DNA of 17,200 nucleotides from assembly GCA_946616385.1 (NCBI GenBank), contig CAMOIZ010000010.1, positions 1-17,200 of the forward strand, written 5' to 3'. Of the stretch, positions 7,948-15,684 are shown one piece after another (the stretch's first letter is position 1; each line of letters opens with the position of its first letter). A program made the position numbers and the translations under genes. The notes beneath the pieces are model-generated. The model had not been told where the DNA came from, ran no database searches, and was given only the letters and a program-made list of their open reading frames with translations. This DNA comes from an uncultured Bacteroidales bacterium. GTDB lineage: Bacteria; Bacteroidota; Bacteroidia; Bacteroidales; UBA932.

Positions 7948-9404
7948 ATCTTGTAGAATTCAAATCCCATAATTTCAGCCAAAGCCTCAAGCTCTGCCGT
8001 ATAATCACCGTCGACTATCGCATAATGCTGGGTGGCTCCAATCTTGAGTATCTTTTCGAATAGTTCCTTCACGGGGACCACCGGTTTGAAAATGGTGTGG
8101 CTATAGGTTGCCAGCAGATGCTTCTTGTCGCTTTGAGGGGTATCCTTTTCGGAAAGGCTTTCCGCCTGGAAGGTAATCAGTTTATACTTGCCATCTTCCT
8201 CGTAAAGCCCTGCGACGGTCTTCATTCCCGGGCTTATGCGATACCATGCGAAAGGAGCTCCGGCATATTTCCAACTGGTCTTGGCAAAGCGCACGTCGCG
8301 GGAAATCACGACATTGTCCTGCCATTTCGGGTCGTTATGGTCGTTGGGGCCTGCATGGCCTCCGGCGAAGGTACCGAAATCGTCCTCGATGTGGAAGGGC
8401 TCGATGAAATTGACGTTCTTTCCGCTGAGCAGTTTGAGGATGTAAGTGATGAGTCCCGCGCCTATGTCAGCCTCAGGCACCAGCACGCTGACATTCTCGT
8501 TGAACCACCGTGGATAGAACCCTGCACGGCATCCCGCTGTACGGAAGGTCGCCTGGTCTATGTCGTTGTATACATAACAGTCTATATCGTTCTTCTCCGC
8601 CATCTTCTTAATGGCAAGCGTAGCCTTGACGCAACCTATGAACTTGTCGTACTCGACATCCGGCATCATTTTGTATTTCGATGTCAGTTCGTCGGCATAG
8701 GCCTTCACCTCATCCTCGCCGAGATTGTCTATTTCGGTGCCGTAGTCGCTATAGGGCAGATAGTGGATTTCAGGGCCTATCTTGGTGAAAAGGTCGTAAT
8801 TGTCGATATAGGTGCTCCACATCGCCTCGTTCATATTTGCCATCAGTCCGACGTTGGAACGGCGCAGCACGCTACGTGTCTTGGCAGCCTTCGCATATAC
8901 TTTCAGCTTTTCCGTCACTTCATCCCTGTTTCCGAGCACTGTATGCACGCCCTTGCGCGGGACTCGCCTGATGCTTCCGGATCCTTCCAGGGACCCTACC
9001 AGAGTGCCTGCGCACAGGTAATCCACAAAATCGTCCTCGTCGAGCGTAGTCTCAAAAGTCATTCTCGGTTTGGCCACATTGGCAAAGAAGACCGGCACTT
9101 CGGGGCAGTCGCGCAGGAATCTGATCCAGGCGAAATCTTCGCTCCAACTGAGGAATTCCGCATAAACGAAGTCGACTTTCTCGTTGTAGAACAAATCCAT
9201 GGCTTTCTGTGCATCTTCGCGCTCATAGACTATTCCGGGATCAACAAGATCGAGGAATTCCATAGTGGCTTTTATTTCTTTCACGGCTTTGTCTTTGCGC
9301 TCGCCGTACGTACCTCTCTTAGGGCCGTAAAGATTCTTGAAACGGGGCGAAGCTATCAGCAGCAGTCCTGCCCTGGGTTTCGATGTTTTAATCGATCTGT
9401 CCAT
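7944..9404 (-). CDS. L-fucose/L-arabinose isomerase-like family protein
   Basis: Predicted cytoplasmic metal-dependent aldose-ketose isomerase of the L-fucose/L-arabinose isomerase fold, 486 residues. Visible marks are an N-terminal alpha/beta region (RAGLLLIASP, then VDFVYAEFLSWSEDFAWIRFL), a middle segment DIDCYVYNDIDQATFRTAGC, and a C-terminal part with FAGGHAGPNDHNDPKW (346-361) and GAPFAWYRISPGMKTVAGLY (382-401). By comparison with arabinose isomerase spacing (Glu, Glu, His, His), Glu311 (LVPEAD), Glu335 (NFIEPF), His350 and His460 (ATQHYAIVDGDY) are candidate metal ligands. This assignment is inferred from spacing, not alignment. The start ATG 9404 gives a 17-nt overlap with the upstream MFS gene. 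Members of this group are often annotated only as fucose-isomerase-like, so the substrate should be considered unknown. Its place next to PMI-like and ROK genes suggests a keto-sugar intermediate that is then phosphorylated. Confidence 0.8.
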   Translation of the reverse strand: MDRSIKTSKPRAGLLLIASPRFKNLYGPKRGTYGERKDKAVKEIKATMEFLDLVDPGIVYEREDAQKAMDLFYNEKVDFVYAEFLSWSEDFAWIRFLRDCPEVPVFFANVAKPRMTFETTLDEDDFVDYLCAGTLVGSLEGSGSIRRVPRKGVHTVLGNRDEVTEKLKVYAKAAKTRSVLRRSNVGLMANMNEAMWSTYIDNYDLFTKIGPEIHYLPYSDYGTEIDNLGEDEVKAYADELTSKYKMMPDVEYDKFIGCVKATLAIKKMAEKNDIDCYVYNDIDQATFRTAGCRAGFYPRWFNENVSVLVPEADIGAGLITYILKLLSGKNVNFIEPFHIEDDFGTFAGGHAGPNDHNDPKWQDNVVISRDVRFAKTSWKYAGAPFAWYRISPGMKTVAGLYEEDGKYKLITFQAESLSEKDTPQSDKKHLLATYSHTIFKPVVPVKELFEKILKIGATQHYAIVDGDYTAELEALAEIMGFEFYKI

Positions 9405-10653
9405 TATTCAGTATTTTATCGTAATCTTTTTGATAACAAGCTTTTGCAACAATAAACATCACTACTCCGCAAACCGCCCAGATAATCCCGAGCAATGGGA
9501 AGGTTGCCGACAGGCTGCCTGCGGATTCCTTCATGGCGCCGAGTATGACCGGGGCAAGGCTGCCTACAGCAAAACCCGTCATGATCATTGCGCTGGAGCA
9601 AGATGCGTGAAGCCTCGCCGGCGTAACATCATAGAGCACGGTGTAGATGTTGGCATCGAAGAATGCGCGGAAGAATCCCCAACCGGCAAAACATGCGTAC
9701 AGCACCCAGAGGACCTTTGATCCGCCCATGAAAAACAGGAATATCGAACCGAGTATCAGCCCCGCACCCTGAATATACATACGGAGCTTGTGGTCGCGGA
9801 TGCCTAGTTTGTCGGAGAGGGTTCCAGCCAGCAGCACACCGATGAATGCGGCCACGTATGTCCAGATCATAGAATGCAGCCCCGCCATCTCCTGATTCTG
9901 GCCAAACTCTTCCTGCAGGAAGGCAGGCACCCAGGTCATATAACCCGTGATGACGAAGATAAATGCGCTGAAACCTATGGTGAGCATCAGGGCCGTGGGT
10001 GTAGTGAACACCGTCTTGAAGCCGTCGAAAAGGCCGGGACGGTCCAAGTCCTCAGACCTGTCCTGCGCCTCCGCAGATGTAGGGAAATCCCGCAGGCGAA
10101 GTATCATTATGATCGCCCATACAACTCCGGCACCGCCGAAAATGAGGAAGGAATACTTCCATCCCAGACTGTCCGCTATCTTTCCTGCAAGCCATCCGGC
10201 CAGGATCACTCCCACATAATAGGAAGTCTGGTGAATCGACATCGCCCTTGCACGGGTGTCGGTATGGTACTGGCCCAGCAGCGAATAATTGGCAGGTCCG
10301 AAGAAAGCTTCGCCGCCTCCGGTTGCTATGCTGCGCATGAGCACCAGCATCACCACCCCGTTGGCAAGTCCCGTAAACATTGTCGCTACGCTCCAGAAGA
10401 GTATGCTCAAGGTCGTGACCCACTTGCGGCTGAAGCGGTCACCAGCCCAGCCCCCCAGAGGAACCATCAATGCGTAGAAAAGGTTGAATACAGTCGCAAT
10501 GAGGCCCACCGAGGTATCGGTAAGATTCAGTGAATCCCTGATTGCAGGCAGCACCGTATTGAACACCTGGCGGTCCGCCTGATTGAGAAGATAAGCCACC
10601 CATAGAAGGGCCAGCACTTCCCATTTATAATATTTGCCGAAACTCTTTTTCAT
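9388..10653 (-). CDS. MFS transporter (first gene of the SusC/D operon)
   Basis: Inner-membrane major facilitator of 421 residues with about 12 hydrophobic segments. It probably moves a sugar or sugar acid released in the periplasm into the cytoplasm. The first helix carries LLNQADRQVFNTVLPAIRD, a DR pair seen in anion/cation-symporter and spinster-like MFS groups. The cytoplasmic loop 2-3 holds motif A as GWAGDRFSRKW (68-78), and a related GTLSDKLG repeat appears near 277-284 in the second half. A central charged loop around residues 190-210 (FPTSAEAQDRSEDLDRP) separates the halves. The start is ATG 10653 (MKKSFGKYY); the longer frame begins with TTG and would reach into the promoter. It is the promoter-proximal gene of the minus-strand operon, and its 3' end overlaps the isomerase gene by 17 nt. 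The substrate is not deducible. Confidence 0.93.
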   Translation of the reverse strand: MKKSFGKYYKWEVLALLWVAYLLNQADRQVFNTVLPAIRDSLNLTDTSVGLIATVFNLFYALMVPLGGWAGDRFSRKWVTTLSILFWSVATMFTGLANGVVMLVLMRSIATGGGEAFFGPANYSLLGQYHTDTRARAMSIHQTSYYVGVILAGWLAGKIADSLGWKYSFLIFGGAGVVWAIIMILRLRDFPTSAEAQDRSEDLDRPGLFDGFKTVFTTPTALMLTIGFSAFIFVITGYMTWVPAFLQEEFGQNQEMAGLHSMIWTYVAAFIGVLLAGTLSDKLGIRDHKLRMYIQGAGLILGSIFLFFMGGSKVLWVLYACFAGWGFFRAFFDANIYTVLYDVTPARLHASCSSAMIMTGFAVGSLAPVILGAMKESAGSLSATFPLLGIIWAVCGVVMFIVAKACYQKDYDKILNNGQID

Positions 10654-10672
10654 CTGTGGTATACTGTGGTGC
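10653..10672. promoter_or_regulatory. Candidate operator: two 10-bp direct repeats (copy A)
   Basis: Two adjacent 10-mers, TCTGTGGTAT (10653-10662) and ACTGTGGTGC (10663-10672), repeat with a period of exactly one helical turn and contain an exact CTGTGGT repeat. The same arrangement (ACTnTGGTGC twice) recurs in the other divergent intergenic region at 15685-15704. The site sits between the minus-strand -7 element and the MFS start codon, covering the expected transcription start. A bound protein would be expected to block transcription. The family of the regulator is unknown; no regulator gene of an obvious sugar-responsive class is in the window. Confidence 0.6.
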
Positions 10673-10703
10673 AAAAATATATAAAATATCTTGCATTCTC
10701 AAA
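10672..10703 (-). promoter_or_regulatory. Bacteroidetes-type promoter for the minus-strand SusC/D operon
   Basis: On the minus strand a -33 TTTG (10703-10700) is followed after 20 bp by TATTTTTG (10679-10672), an exact match to the Bacteroidetes -7 consensus TAnnTTTG. Transcription would start about 12 nt before the MFS ATG, giving a very short leader. It overlaps the plus-strand promoter face to face, and its -7 abuts the candidate operator. Confidence 0.7.
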
Positions 10704-10722
10704 TATGTTTTTTGTATTTTTG
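10691..10722 (+). promoter_or_regulatory. Bacteroidetes-type promoter for the phosphodiester glycosidase gene
   Basis: TATTTTTG at 10715-10722 matches TAnnTTTG exactly. An imperfect -33 TTGC (10691-10694) lies 20 bp upstream. The ATG at 10742 is about 20 nt after the -7 element, so the leader is short, as for the other promoters here. Confidence 0.6.
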
Positions 10723-10741
10723 CAAAGCAAACGATTTTCCT

Positions 10742-12337
10742 ATGAATATTCTACACTTTTTTGCACAGTTCGGCTTTTTTGCCGCAATCATATCTTGCAC
10801 AGATCCCGGGACAGAAAATAACGGATCCGGTAAACTGTCCTCACCCACCGGACTCATCATCGAGCAGACCACCGACACCTCCGCAAAATTGAGTTGGACT
10901 GCCGATAAAGACGCGAGGGGCTATTATGTTTTCTGCAAGGCTTCGGAATCCACTTATTACGTTGACCCTGCGGCAACGCTCCCTGCCTCAAGCAGCGATT
11001 ATACATTCGAAGGACTCGAGCAGGGATACTACAGTTTCGGGGTTCAGGCAAGGGCAGACAATGCAGCCGACAATTCCGAAATAGCCTGGACCTCGCCCAT
11101 GCGTATCATCAACTATAGCAAGGCCCCGGATGCAAACATCGACGATCTGTCCTACAACCACGCGTTCCTCAGGGTGAAATACAGCTTCAAGAGGGTTTCT
11201 GATACACCGGAAGAGTATGGCATCTGCATTGGCGGCAGCAAACTGCCCACCATCGACGACGTCGTTTTCCACGGTCCGGTTCTGAAGAACCTGGCAGCCG
11301 AGCATATCATTTCTTCTGCCGTTCTTGAATATGGGAAAGAGTATCATGTACGGGCTTTTGTAAAGGCAGAAGGAGAGTACTGGTACAGTCAGGAATACAT
11401 TTTTACGATGAAGGATGACACTCAGAAGATCGATCTTGAATGGAAAAAGTTGTCCTTCGACGCACTTCCCTCTTCCATAGAGGTTTACGAAACCACATCC
11501 GCTCTCAACGGCCGCAAGTTCCACGCCTGGTATGCTGTTGCGGACTGCACCGGTGACGTTGAATTCCGTGTTTTGAACCCCTCTTCAAAGGCTACCCTCG
11601 AAAAGCAGGCGGAGGCAGAAGGGAACTGCTATGTAATGATCAATGGAGGCATTTTCGGCACAAAGCACATAGGTGTCATCTATTCCAAGGGGGAGAAACA
11701 GGCATGGAGAAACGAAGTGGACGGCAATTACTGGGGCTACGACGAGAAACTCTACAATATTACCCGCGCCATCATCGGCACCGATGCTTCCGGCAAACCT
11801 TCAGCTTTCTGGACAAGTGCACCGGATGAGAGCCACGTGTTCTTCTACGACAGGCCCATGACCACCGTGATGGGAGGCTCGCTCTGGCCTGCGGCAGATG
11901 AAAACAATCCTGGTCCTGCTCAGGCATGGAATCCGGTGAATGCCATTAGCACCGGTCCTATGGTGCTCTACAATGGCAAGAATCTGGCAATCCCCGTGAA
12001 GAATGACGCCGGTTACTACATATCCAATTATGAATGTTGGGCTGAAGATATCTTCCCTACCAAGCCCGACAGGACTGCCGTAGGCTTCACCGAAGACGGC
12101 AAGATAGTCCTCTTCATCTGCGACGGACGTATCGCCGACAGCGACGGTGCCTACATACACGAACTGGGTGCCATAATGAAGAGCATCGGATGCATTTCGG
12201 CGATGAATCTGGATGGCGGTGGTTCAACCGCGATGATTGTGAACGGCGTACGACTGAATTCCCTACTCACCGGTCATGGCACCGCTACCGAAAACCGTCC
12301 GGTTCTTTCAACGCTTGGTTTCTTCAAAAAGAAATAA
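10742..12337 (+). CDS. Fn3-containing lipoprotein with phosphodiester glycosidase (NAGPA-type) domain
   Basis: Predicted exported lipoprotein of 531 residues. The start at ATG 10742 gives MNILHFFAQFGFFAAIISC with lipid-attachment Cys19; the longer frame starts with TTG upstream of the promoter. A flexible linker is followed by an Fn3-like domain (about 34-123; TDTSAKLSW, GYYSFGVQARA) and a second beta-sandwich (about 130-225; YGICIGG, YHVRAFVKAEGEYWYS). Residues from about 240 to the end match the phosphodiester glycosidase family. This is seen in MINGGIF (299-305), STGPMVLYNGK (403-413), DRTAVGFTEDGKIVLFICDG (443-462), the hallmark NLDGGGSTAM (489-498) and ENRPVLSTLG (517-526). Family members include the mammalian uncovering enzyme, which removes GlcNAc from GlcNAc-1-P-6-mannose, and bacterial relatives acting on phosphodiester-linked sugars. 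It is a single-gene unit divergent from operon 1. Its substrate here is inferred only by family. Confidence 0.9.
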   Translation: MNILHFFAQFGFFAAIISCTDPGTENNGSGKLSSPTGLIIEQTTDTSAKLSWTADKDARGYYVFCKASESTYYVDPAATLPASSSDYTFEGLEQGYYSFGVQARADNAADNSEIAWTSPMRIINYSKAPDANIDDLSYNHAFLRVKYSFKRVSDTPEEYGICIGGSKLPTIDDVVFHGPVLKNLAAEHIISSAVLEYGKEYHVRAFVKAEGEYWYSQEYIFTMKDDTQKIDLEWKKLSFDALPSSIEVYETTSALNGRKFHAWYAVADCTGDVEFRVLNPSSKATLEKQAEAEGNCYVMINGGIFGTKHIGVIYSKGEKQAWRNEVDGNYWGYDEKLYNITRAIIGTDASGKPSAFWTSAPDESHVFFYDRPMTTVMGGSLWPAADENNPGPAQAWNPVNAISTGPMVLYNGKNLAIPVKNDAGYYISNYECWAEDIFPTKPDRTAVGFTEDGKIVLFICDGRIADSDGAYIHELGAIMKSIGCISAMNLDGGGSTAMIVNGVRLNSLLTGHGTATENRPVLSTLGFFKKK

Positions 12338-13211
12338 GGAAATCGTATTCCAGCGTCCATCTTGCGATGGATCCTGCCGGAATACGCAGGGGGATGTAGG
12401 GTTCGATGCACGCGACTTCGTGATTGGCCCAGAATACAGAGTAGTCGGCAGCCCGGTCGCAGGTTCCGTTCACCTTCAGGCATTTTTCCGTATTGGAAAG
12501 GCTGAAAGCCATCCCCGTGTCAAATTCATTCTTTTCCGGATGAAGGTTTCCCATGAACACCGATTCGCCTTCCCGCAAATTGCGGCTGAAGGCGATTCCT
12601 TTTCCTGTAAGGCCGACACAGTCATATTCTGCACGCCAGTCGCCCGCGGGACGGAACGGGAACTCGAGACGTGTCCCGACTCCGGTAAATGCTCCGTCCA
12701 GTACGAAAAAATTGTGACAGTAAACGTAGCACTCCAAATCCCTGTCCGTGAGATTCTGCAGTCCGTGTGTAATCCGCAATCTGCCGTCAGCAGGTATTTC
12801 CACTTTCTTTGAATAGTCATAGATACCTTTCAGCAGATGCCGGAACGTGGCGGAAGATTCATCATGCTCCACGGTCATTTCTCCTGCATCTGCAATCTCA
12901 TACAGATGAAACCGGTCGTAGGCGGCATCATCCCTGCGCAAAACACCGACGCCTATTTTCAGGAAAGTATCCCCCGGTTTGGCATCCTCATATCCTATCT
13001 GGGTAAACTCCTCCGAAGGTCCGCTGACGGCATCGTGCATATACGGATCATACTTGAGGAACCACTGCCCGACGAAAGAATGTCCTTCTGATTCGAGCGA
13101 AAGGATCACGCCGGTACGGTCGAAACGCGTCCCCCTGTAATAGGGTTCGGGGGCCGTCGGGTCGGCAATACTCAGACGAGTACTCCCCTTCTTCAACTCG
13201 AATGTACTCAT
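12324..13211 (-). CDS. Aldose 1-epimerase (mutarotase)-like protein
   Basis: Predicted galactose-mutarotase-superfamily protein of 295 residues without a signal peptide, likely interconverting anomers of a sugar entering the cell. Family-like segments are YYRGTRFDRTGVILSLE (24-40), HDAVSGPSEEFTQIGY (59-74), FLKIGVGVLRR (83-93), CYVYCHNFFVLDG (161-173) and EPYIPLRIPAGSIARW (270-285). His166 and Glu270 are the best candidates for the catalytic acid/base pair, judged from position rather than alignment. It starts inside the stop of the sugar-porter gene (4-nt ATGA overlap), so it is translationally coupled to transport. Its last 14 nt overlap the 3' end of the convergent phosphodiester glycosidase gene. 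It belongs to the subgroup with the RGTRFD motif, whose exact sugar is unknown to me. Confidence 0.83.
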   Translation of the reverse strand: MSTFELKKGSTRLSIADPTAPEPYYRGTRFDRTGVILSLESEGHSFVGQWFLKYDPYMHDAVSGPSEEFTQIGYEDAKPGDTFLKIGVGVLRRDDAAYDRFHLYEIADAGEMTVEHDESSATFRHLLKGIYDYSKKVEIPADGRLRITHGLQNLTDRDLECYVYCHNFFVLDGAFTGVGTRLEFPFRPAGDWRAEYDCVGLTGKGIAFSRNLREGESVFMGNLHPEKNEFDTGMAFSLSNTEKCLKVNGTCDRAADYSVFWANHEVACIEPYIPLRIPAGSIARWTLEYDFLISF

Positions 13212-14614
13212 TTCTTCCAGAATTCCTCAATCTCCTCCAGCGTCTTTCCGGTAGTTTCAGGAATCTTGCGCCACATTATCCACAGATAAGGGAGGCACAT
13301 GAATGCAAAGAGGAAAAAGGTGCCTGCGGGAGTGAGGTTGCTTAGCATCCATGGGGTCAGCTGGCCGATCAGATACGTGCCCACCCAAAGGGCGAATCCG
13401 GCTATCGACATCGCGAGGCCACGTACCCGGTTGGGGTACATTTCTCCGAGCAGCACGAAGATGACAGCGCTTATTGAAATGGCCGTGCAGAATACATAAA
13501 GCAGGAAGAAAGTCAGCATGAACCATGTAGGCAGATTCGTGGCAGGCAGGAAATACACCGCGATGCATAGCAGGCAGACTATCATGCCGCTCACTCCCCA
13601 ATAGACCAGTTGCTTGCGTCCCACCCTGTCGATTATCAGCAAGGCTATCACGGTCGTAAGCATATTTACAACTCCGACAAGTACCGTAGAGAAAAGAGGA
13701 TCCTCGAAGCCTGCATCCTTGAAGATTTCGGGGCCGTAATACAACACGGCGTTCACTCCCATGAACTGGCCGAGGATTGCGATGGCAGAGCCAAGCAGGA
13801 CGGCTGTGAGAATACCCGGTTCGAGAAGGGACTTCCATTCGGATTTCACCTCCCCGGCGATGGATGCCTTTGTAAGATCCATCTGCGCAGCAACATCTTC
13901 CTTGGCAGGGTAGATGCGCGAAAGCACCAAGGATGCCTTGTCGTAACGGCCTTTCACAATAAGCCACCTCGGGCTCTCGGGTATGAAGAAAATCACGATG
14001 AGGAACAACAGGTCGGGAATTGTTTCATAACCGAGCATTCCACGCCAGTATTCACTGTTGAACATCCTGACCTGCAGGGAATCTGCGGCCCTTACGGCAG
14101 TATCAGCCGCCACAAGGCTGGTATCGGCTGATTTCAACACAAGATAATTGACCAGATAGGCAAGCAGGAACCCGACCGTAATGGCAAGCTGATAAAGTGA
14201 CACCAACATCCCTCGTTTCTCCGGCACTGCAACTTCGGAAATGTATGCCGGCGAAACAACCGACACCACCCCTATGCCGAAACCTCCTATCATACGGAAA
14301 ACCACCAGTTGGGTAAGATCGGCGCAAACCGCACATCCTATTGCGGAGATGCTGAACATAAGAGCGGATACCAGCATGGTTTTCTTACGTCCGAGAAAGT
14401 CGCTCATCATTCCGGCCACCAGCACACCTATTATCGACCCGATAAGAGCACATCCCACGTACCAGCCCTTTGCAAGATCGTCCAGCGAAAACTGGCCGGC
14501 AACGATGTCGGTGGTGCCGGAGATCACCGCGGTGTCGTATCCGAAGAGTATTCCTCCTATGGCCGCTACGACCGAGAGGAACACCACGTATCCCATATTT
14601 GCCTTGGTTTTCAT
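13208..14614 (-). CDS. Sugar porter (XylE/GLUT-type) MFS transporter
   Basis: Inner-membrane proton-linked monosaccharide symporter of 468 residues with 12 predicted helices. Signature elements are GGILFGYDTAVISG (20-33), DFLGRKK (72-78), VSPAYISEVAVPEKRG (120-135), PESPRWLIVKGR (212-223), DRVGRKQL (329-336), EMYPNRVRG (391-399) and the terminal PETTGKTLEEIE (452-463). Sugar-contact positions known from E. coli XylE appear as Gln142, Gln283 and Asn288, but the first Gln of the XylE QQ pair is Gly282 here. That could alter specificity. A polar loop of about 25 residues (161-187) lies between helices 5 and 6. ATG 14614 overlaps the DUF4434 stop by 4 nt; a second ATG at 14596 is less likely. This is the second MFS transporter of the locus, in a different transcription unit from the first. 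Confidence 0.95.
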   Translation of the reverse strand: MKTKANMGYVVFLSVVAAIGGILFGYDTAVISGTTDIVAGQFSLDDLAKGWYVGCALIGSIIGVLVAGMMSDFLGRKKTMLVSALMFSISAIGCAVCADLTQLVVFRMIGGFGIGVVSVVSPAYISEVAVPEKRGMLVSLYQLAITVGFLLAYLVNYLVLKSADTSLVAADTAVRAADSLQVRMFNSEYWRGMLGYETIPDLLFLIVIFFIPESPRWLIVKGRYDKASLVLSRIYPAKEDVAAQMDLTKASIAGEVKSEWKSLLEPGILTAVLLGSAIAILGQFMGVNAVLYYGPEIFKDAGFEDPLFSTVLVGVVNMLTTVIALLIIDRVGRKQLVYWGVSGMIVCLLCIAVYFLPATNLPTWFMLTFFLLYVFCTAISISAVIFVLLGEMYPNRVRGLAMSIAGFALWVGTYLIGQLTPWMLSNLTPAGTFFLFAFMCLPYLWIMWRKIPETTGKTLEEIEEFWKK

Positions 14615-15675
14615 ATTCCGAAATATTCTTTGTATCTGTCATAAAGGTGCCCCGCCTGCATGTAAGCCGACTGAGGGCTCATGAAGTGGCTGAACTCAAA
14701 GGTAATGGCCTTGTCGTATCCGGCACGTTTGGCGGCTTCGAGTTTCAAGCGCAGTTTGTCGAACTTGATGGGGAAGAACTTGATGGGCATGTCGCGGTCG
14801 AAACTCTCCGCGTTTGTCCAGCATTTCATGCCGTAACGGTCTGCGAGTTTCTTGTTAACGGCAAAAAAAGCATCGAGCTCATCATAATCTATATGGCCGT
14901 CCTGAAATGCGCAGGCATCCACATATTCGTGTATCCCGTCAAATATCTCGTTCCATTCCCTTTCGTGTTCTTCCACCGAAACTGCCTCTTCTTTTGTCAG
15001 GCTCGCACCTGCCGCTGCCACCGCCTTCTTCCCGTCTATCCAGGGAGAAATGAAGGTAGGCAGACCGCCTGAAACCTCCTTGCACTGGCGTCCCATGGCA
15101 CGGAAACTATCGATGGCGCTGCTGTTCGCACGTGAAATCTCCCCGCTCAGATACCAACCGGAGAAGCTCTTATACTTGCTGCCGTAGCGTTCCCACACCT
15201 CATCGATCACAAATCGATTATCTTCAACATCATAACGCATGTCACGGGTATCCCACCATTTCCCGGAATCGTAAAGCCCGAGCATGAATTTCATTCTATG
15301 TTTTTCCGCAAGTCGGCAGAACATGTCGATAAGATCGACGGAAGGCATATAACACCCCTTCTTGAGCAAGTAAGGAGAAGGATATGTTATGAATTTACGG
15401 TATCCGCAGCGTATGTCGATCACTGTGTCGATACCTATCGCCTTCATATAGCGGAAATCGGCATCCCATTCCTTCTCACCCCAGTTCTGATGTGGGATAT
15501 CGTGCGATATCTCATCGAGGAAAGTGCCAGTAATGGGCAGACCGGCGCCTTTCGGGACTATCAGACCTCCTCCGTCCGGTTCATTCTCTTGCGAGCATGA
15601 TTCCAGGACAGGGGCGGCAGCGGCTGCAGCCACTGCAAGAGCCGATTTCTTCAAAAATGACCTGCGATTATCCAT
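14611..15675 (-). CDS. DUF4434 lipoprotein, TIM-barrel glycosidase-like
   Basis: Exported protein of 354 residues resembling the DUF4434 family. The N-terminus MDNRRSFLKKSALAVAAAAA has a twin-arginine motif followed by a hydrophobic stretch and the lipobox LESC (Cys27), so it is probably a Tat-exported lipoprotein. The diagnostic opening is ITGTFLDEISHDIPHQNWG (48-66), followed by MKAIGIDTVIDIRCG (77-91). The fold predicted for the family is an (alpha/beta)8 barrel like glycoside hydrolases. Acidic residues placed at likely strand ends are Glu179 (GWYLSGEIS), Glu290 (CWTNAESF) and Glu327 (AITFEFSHF). These could serve catalysis, but this is inference. It is the first gene of operon 2, coupled by 4-nt overlaps to a sugar porter and a mutarotase, which fits a role in releasing a monosaccharide. 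No activity is firmly assigned to the family to my knowledge. Confidence 0.85.
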   Translation of the reverse strand: MDNRRSFLKKSALAVAAAAAAPVLESCSQENEPDGGGLIVPKGAGLPITGTFLDEISHDIPHQNWGEKEWDADFRYMKAIGIDTVIDIRCGYRKFITYPSPYLLKKGCYMPSVDLIDMFCRLAEKHRMKFMLGLYDSGKWWDTRDMRYDVEDNRFVIDEVWERYGSKYKSFSGWYLSGEISRANSSAIDSFRAMGRQCKEVSGGLPTFISPWIDGKKAVAAAGASLTKEEAVSVEEHEREWNEIFDGIHEYVDACAFQDGHIDYDELDAFFAVNKKLADRYGMKCWTNAESFDRDMPIKFFPIKFDKLRLKLEAAKRAGYDKAITFEFSHFMSPQSAYMQAGHLYDRYKEYFGI

Positions 15676-15684
15676 GTTGCTCTA

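Noticed and set aside
8097..9455. 452-codon open frame on the plus strand
   Set aside because: It is antisense to the isomerase-like gene, has no family-like motifs and has no promoter. It is a by-product of codon bias in the real gene.
10654..10674. Longer MFS start (TTG at 10674)
   Set aside because: This would place the start codon inside the predicted -7 element; ATG 10653 gives a normal N-terminus.
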